Source: Cohaesibacteraceae bacterium | Lineage (GTDB): Bacteria; Pseudomonadota; Alphaproteobacteria; Rhizobiales; Cohaesibacteraceae | DNA: 6,251 bases | Assembly (NCBI GenBank): GCA_016764535.1 | Contig: JAESRR010000102.1 | Location: forward strand, 642-6,892 | Direction: 5' to 3' | Part shown: positions 6,038 to 6,251 of the stretch, piece by piece | Position numbering within the stretch: position 1 is the stretch's first letter | Layout: each line of letters starts with the position of its first letter | Translations under genes and position numbers: made by a program | The notes under the pieces: model-generated | Told to the model about the DNA's origin: nothing | Database searches by the model: none | The model's input: the letters and a program-made list of their open reading frames with translations, nothing else

Positions 6038-6062
6038 TACAGTTTAAAACTGGAAAATTTAT

Positions 6063-6098
6063 ATGCCCGGTCAATGTATAGTTTGGCCGGGCATTTTT
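6063..6098 (+). terminator. Strong intrinsic terminator of bipA, probably bidirectional
   Basis: ATGCCCGGTCAA (6063-6074) pairs with TTGGCCGGGCAT (6083-6094), twelve pairs with one G-T wobble and an eight-base loop, followed by TTTT and ATT. It begins 25 bases after the bipA stop. On the minus strand the same stem is followed by ATAAATTTT, so it can also stop transcription of the convergent gene at the right edge. Confidence 0.92.
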
Positions 6099-6251
6099 AT
6101 TCGATCATTTTTGACGAACGATTTGTAGCTCCAGCCGTTTTAGAGCCCGCAACATGCGGTTTGTTTGCATAACCGGCCCCAGCGCCATTTTTAAAGTAAG
6201 CGACACCATCAAGGCCAAACTGCCGGGAATCCCCCAGCGTATGGCACCAAG
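6097..6251 (-). CDS. 3' end of an unidentified convergent gene, cut by the right window edge (frame uncertain)
   Basis: Two minus-strand frames stay open from the right edge to just before the bipA terminator. One stops at TAA 6099-6097 and gives 50 codons of a Gly/Ala-rich, polar sequence ending G-A-T-N-R-S-S-K-M-I-E; it has the better purine-first, pyrimidine-last codon pattern. The other stops at TGA 6107-6105 and gives 48 codons with a membrane-like stretch (WGIPGSLALMVSLTL) followed by a basic amphipathic tail (TNRMLRALKRLELQIVRQK), which reads more like a natural protein end. I cannot decide between them. The shared hairpin directly downstream supports a real gene converging on bipA. 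No family is recognised in either frame. Confidence 0.45.
   Translation of the reverse strand, partial: WCHTLGDSRQFGLDGVAYFKNGAGAGYANKPHVAGSKTAGATNRSSKMIE

Noticed and set aside
1..6251. A mobile element, CRISPR array, phage module or defence island
   Set aside because: No transposase, integrase, tandem repeat array, terminal inverted repeats, toxin-antitoxin pair or nuclease gene is visible; the genes are mainly core or common accessory chromosomal types.

Overview
The window looks like ordinary chromosomal DNA from an alphaproteobacterium with moderate GC content, by eye somewhat below 50 %. The lineage is inferred from the argininosuccinate synthase and BipA/TypA proteins, which read like alphaproteobacterial versions, and from a sigma70-type promoter of the TTGCAC-16-TATAGT style common there. 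Hyphomicrobiales is my best guess, but it rests on recalled family resemblance and not on a search.

Layout, left to right. Bases 1-21 hold the first seven codons of a minus-strand gene that runs off the left edge, with a strong ribosome binding site, a leader hairpin and a plausible promoter at 79-107. A minus-strand GNAT-family acetyltransferase follows (163-621). A 230-base divergent intergenic region separates it from a small, exported, very basic two-cysteine protein (852-1115). Next on the plus strand are a PAP2-superfamily membrane phosphatase (1265-2038) with an altered middle catalytic motif, argininosuccinate synthase argG (2201-3421) with a good upstream promoter and a perfect 13-bp terminator hairpin, a DUF1643 protein (GTG start at 3492, stop at 4022) that begins only 23 bases past that hairpin, and the ribosome-associated GTPase bipA/typA (4214-6037). 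bipA ends at a strong hairpin that probably also serves a convergent minus-strand gene cut by the right edge.

The genes do not form one pathway. argG makes argininosuccinate for arginine synthesis. BipA assists ribosome function and assembly under stress. The PAP2 protein probably removes phosphate from a lipid in the inner membrane. The small exported protein, the acetyltransferase and the DUF1643 protein have no assignable substrate. Spacing and terminators suggest mostly separate transcription units rather than an operon.

I found no tRNA, rRNA, insertion sequence, CRISPR array, prophage gene or toxin-antitoxin pair, and no convincing sign of a new multi-gene system. The points most worth a second look are the SGE-for-SGH change in the PAP2 protein, the DUF1643 gene placed directly behind the argG terminator, the small secreted basic protein, the mini-ORF overlapping the argG start, and the structured bipA leader that lacks a Shine-Dalgarno sequence.
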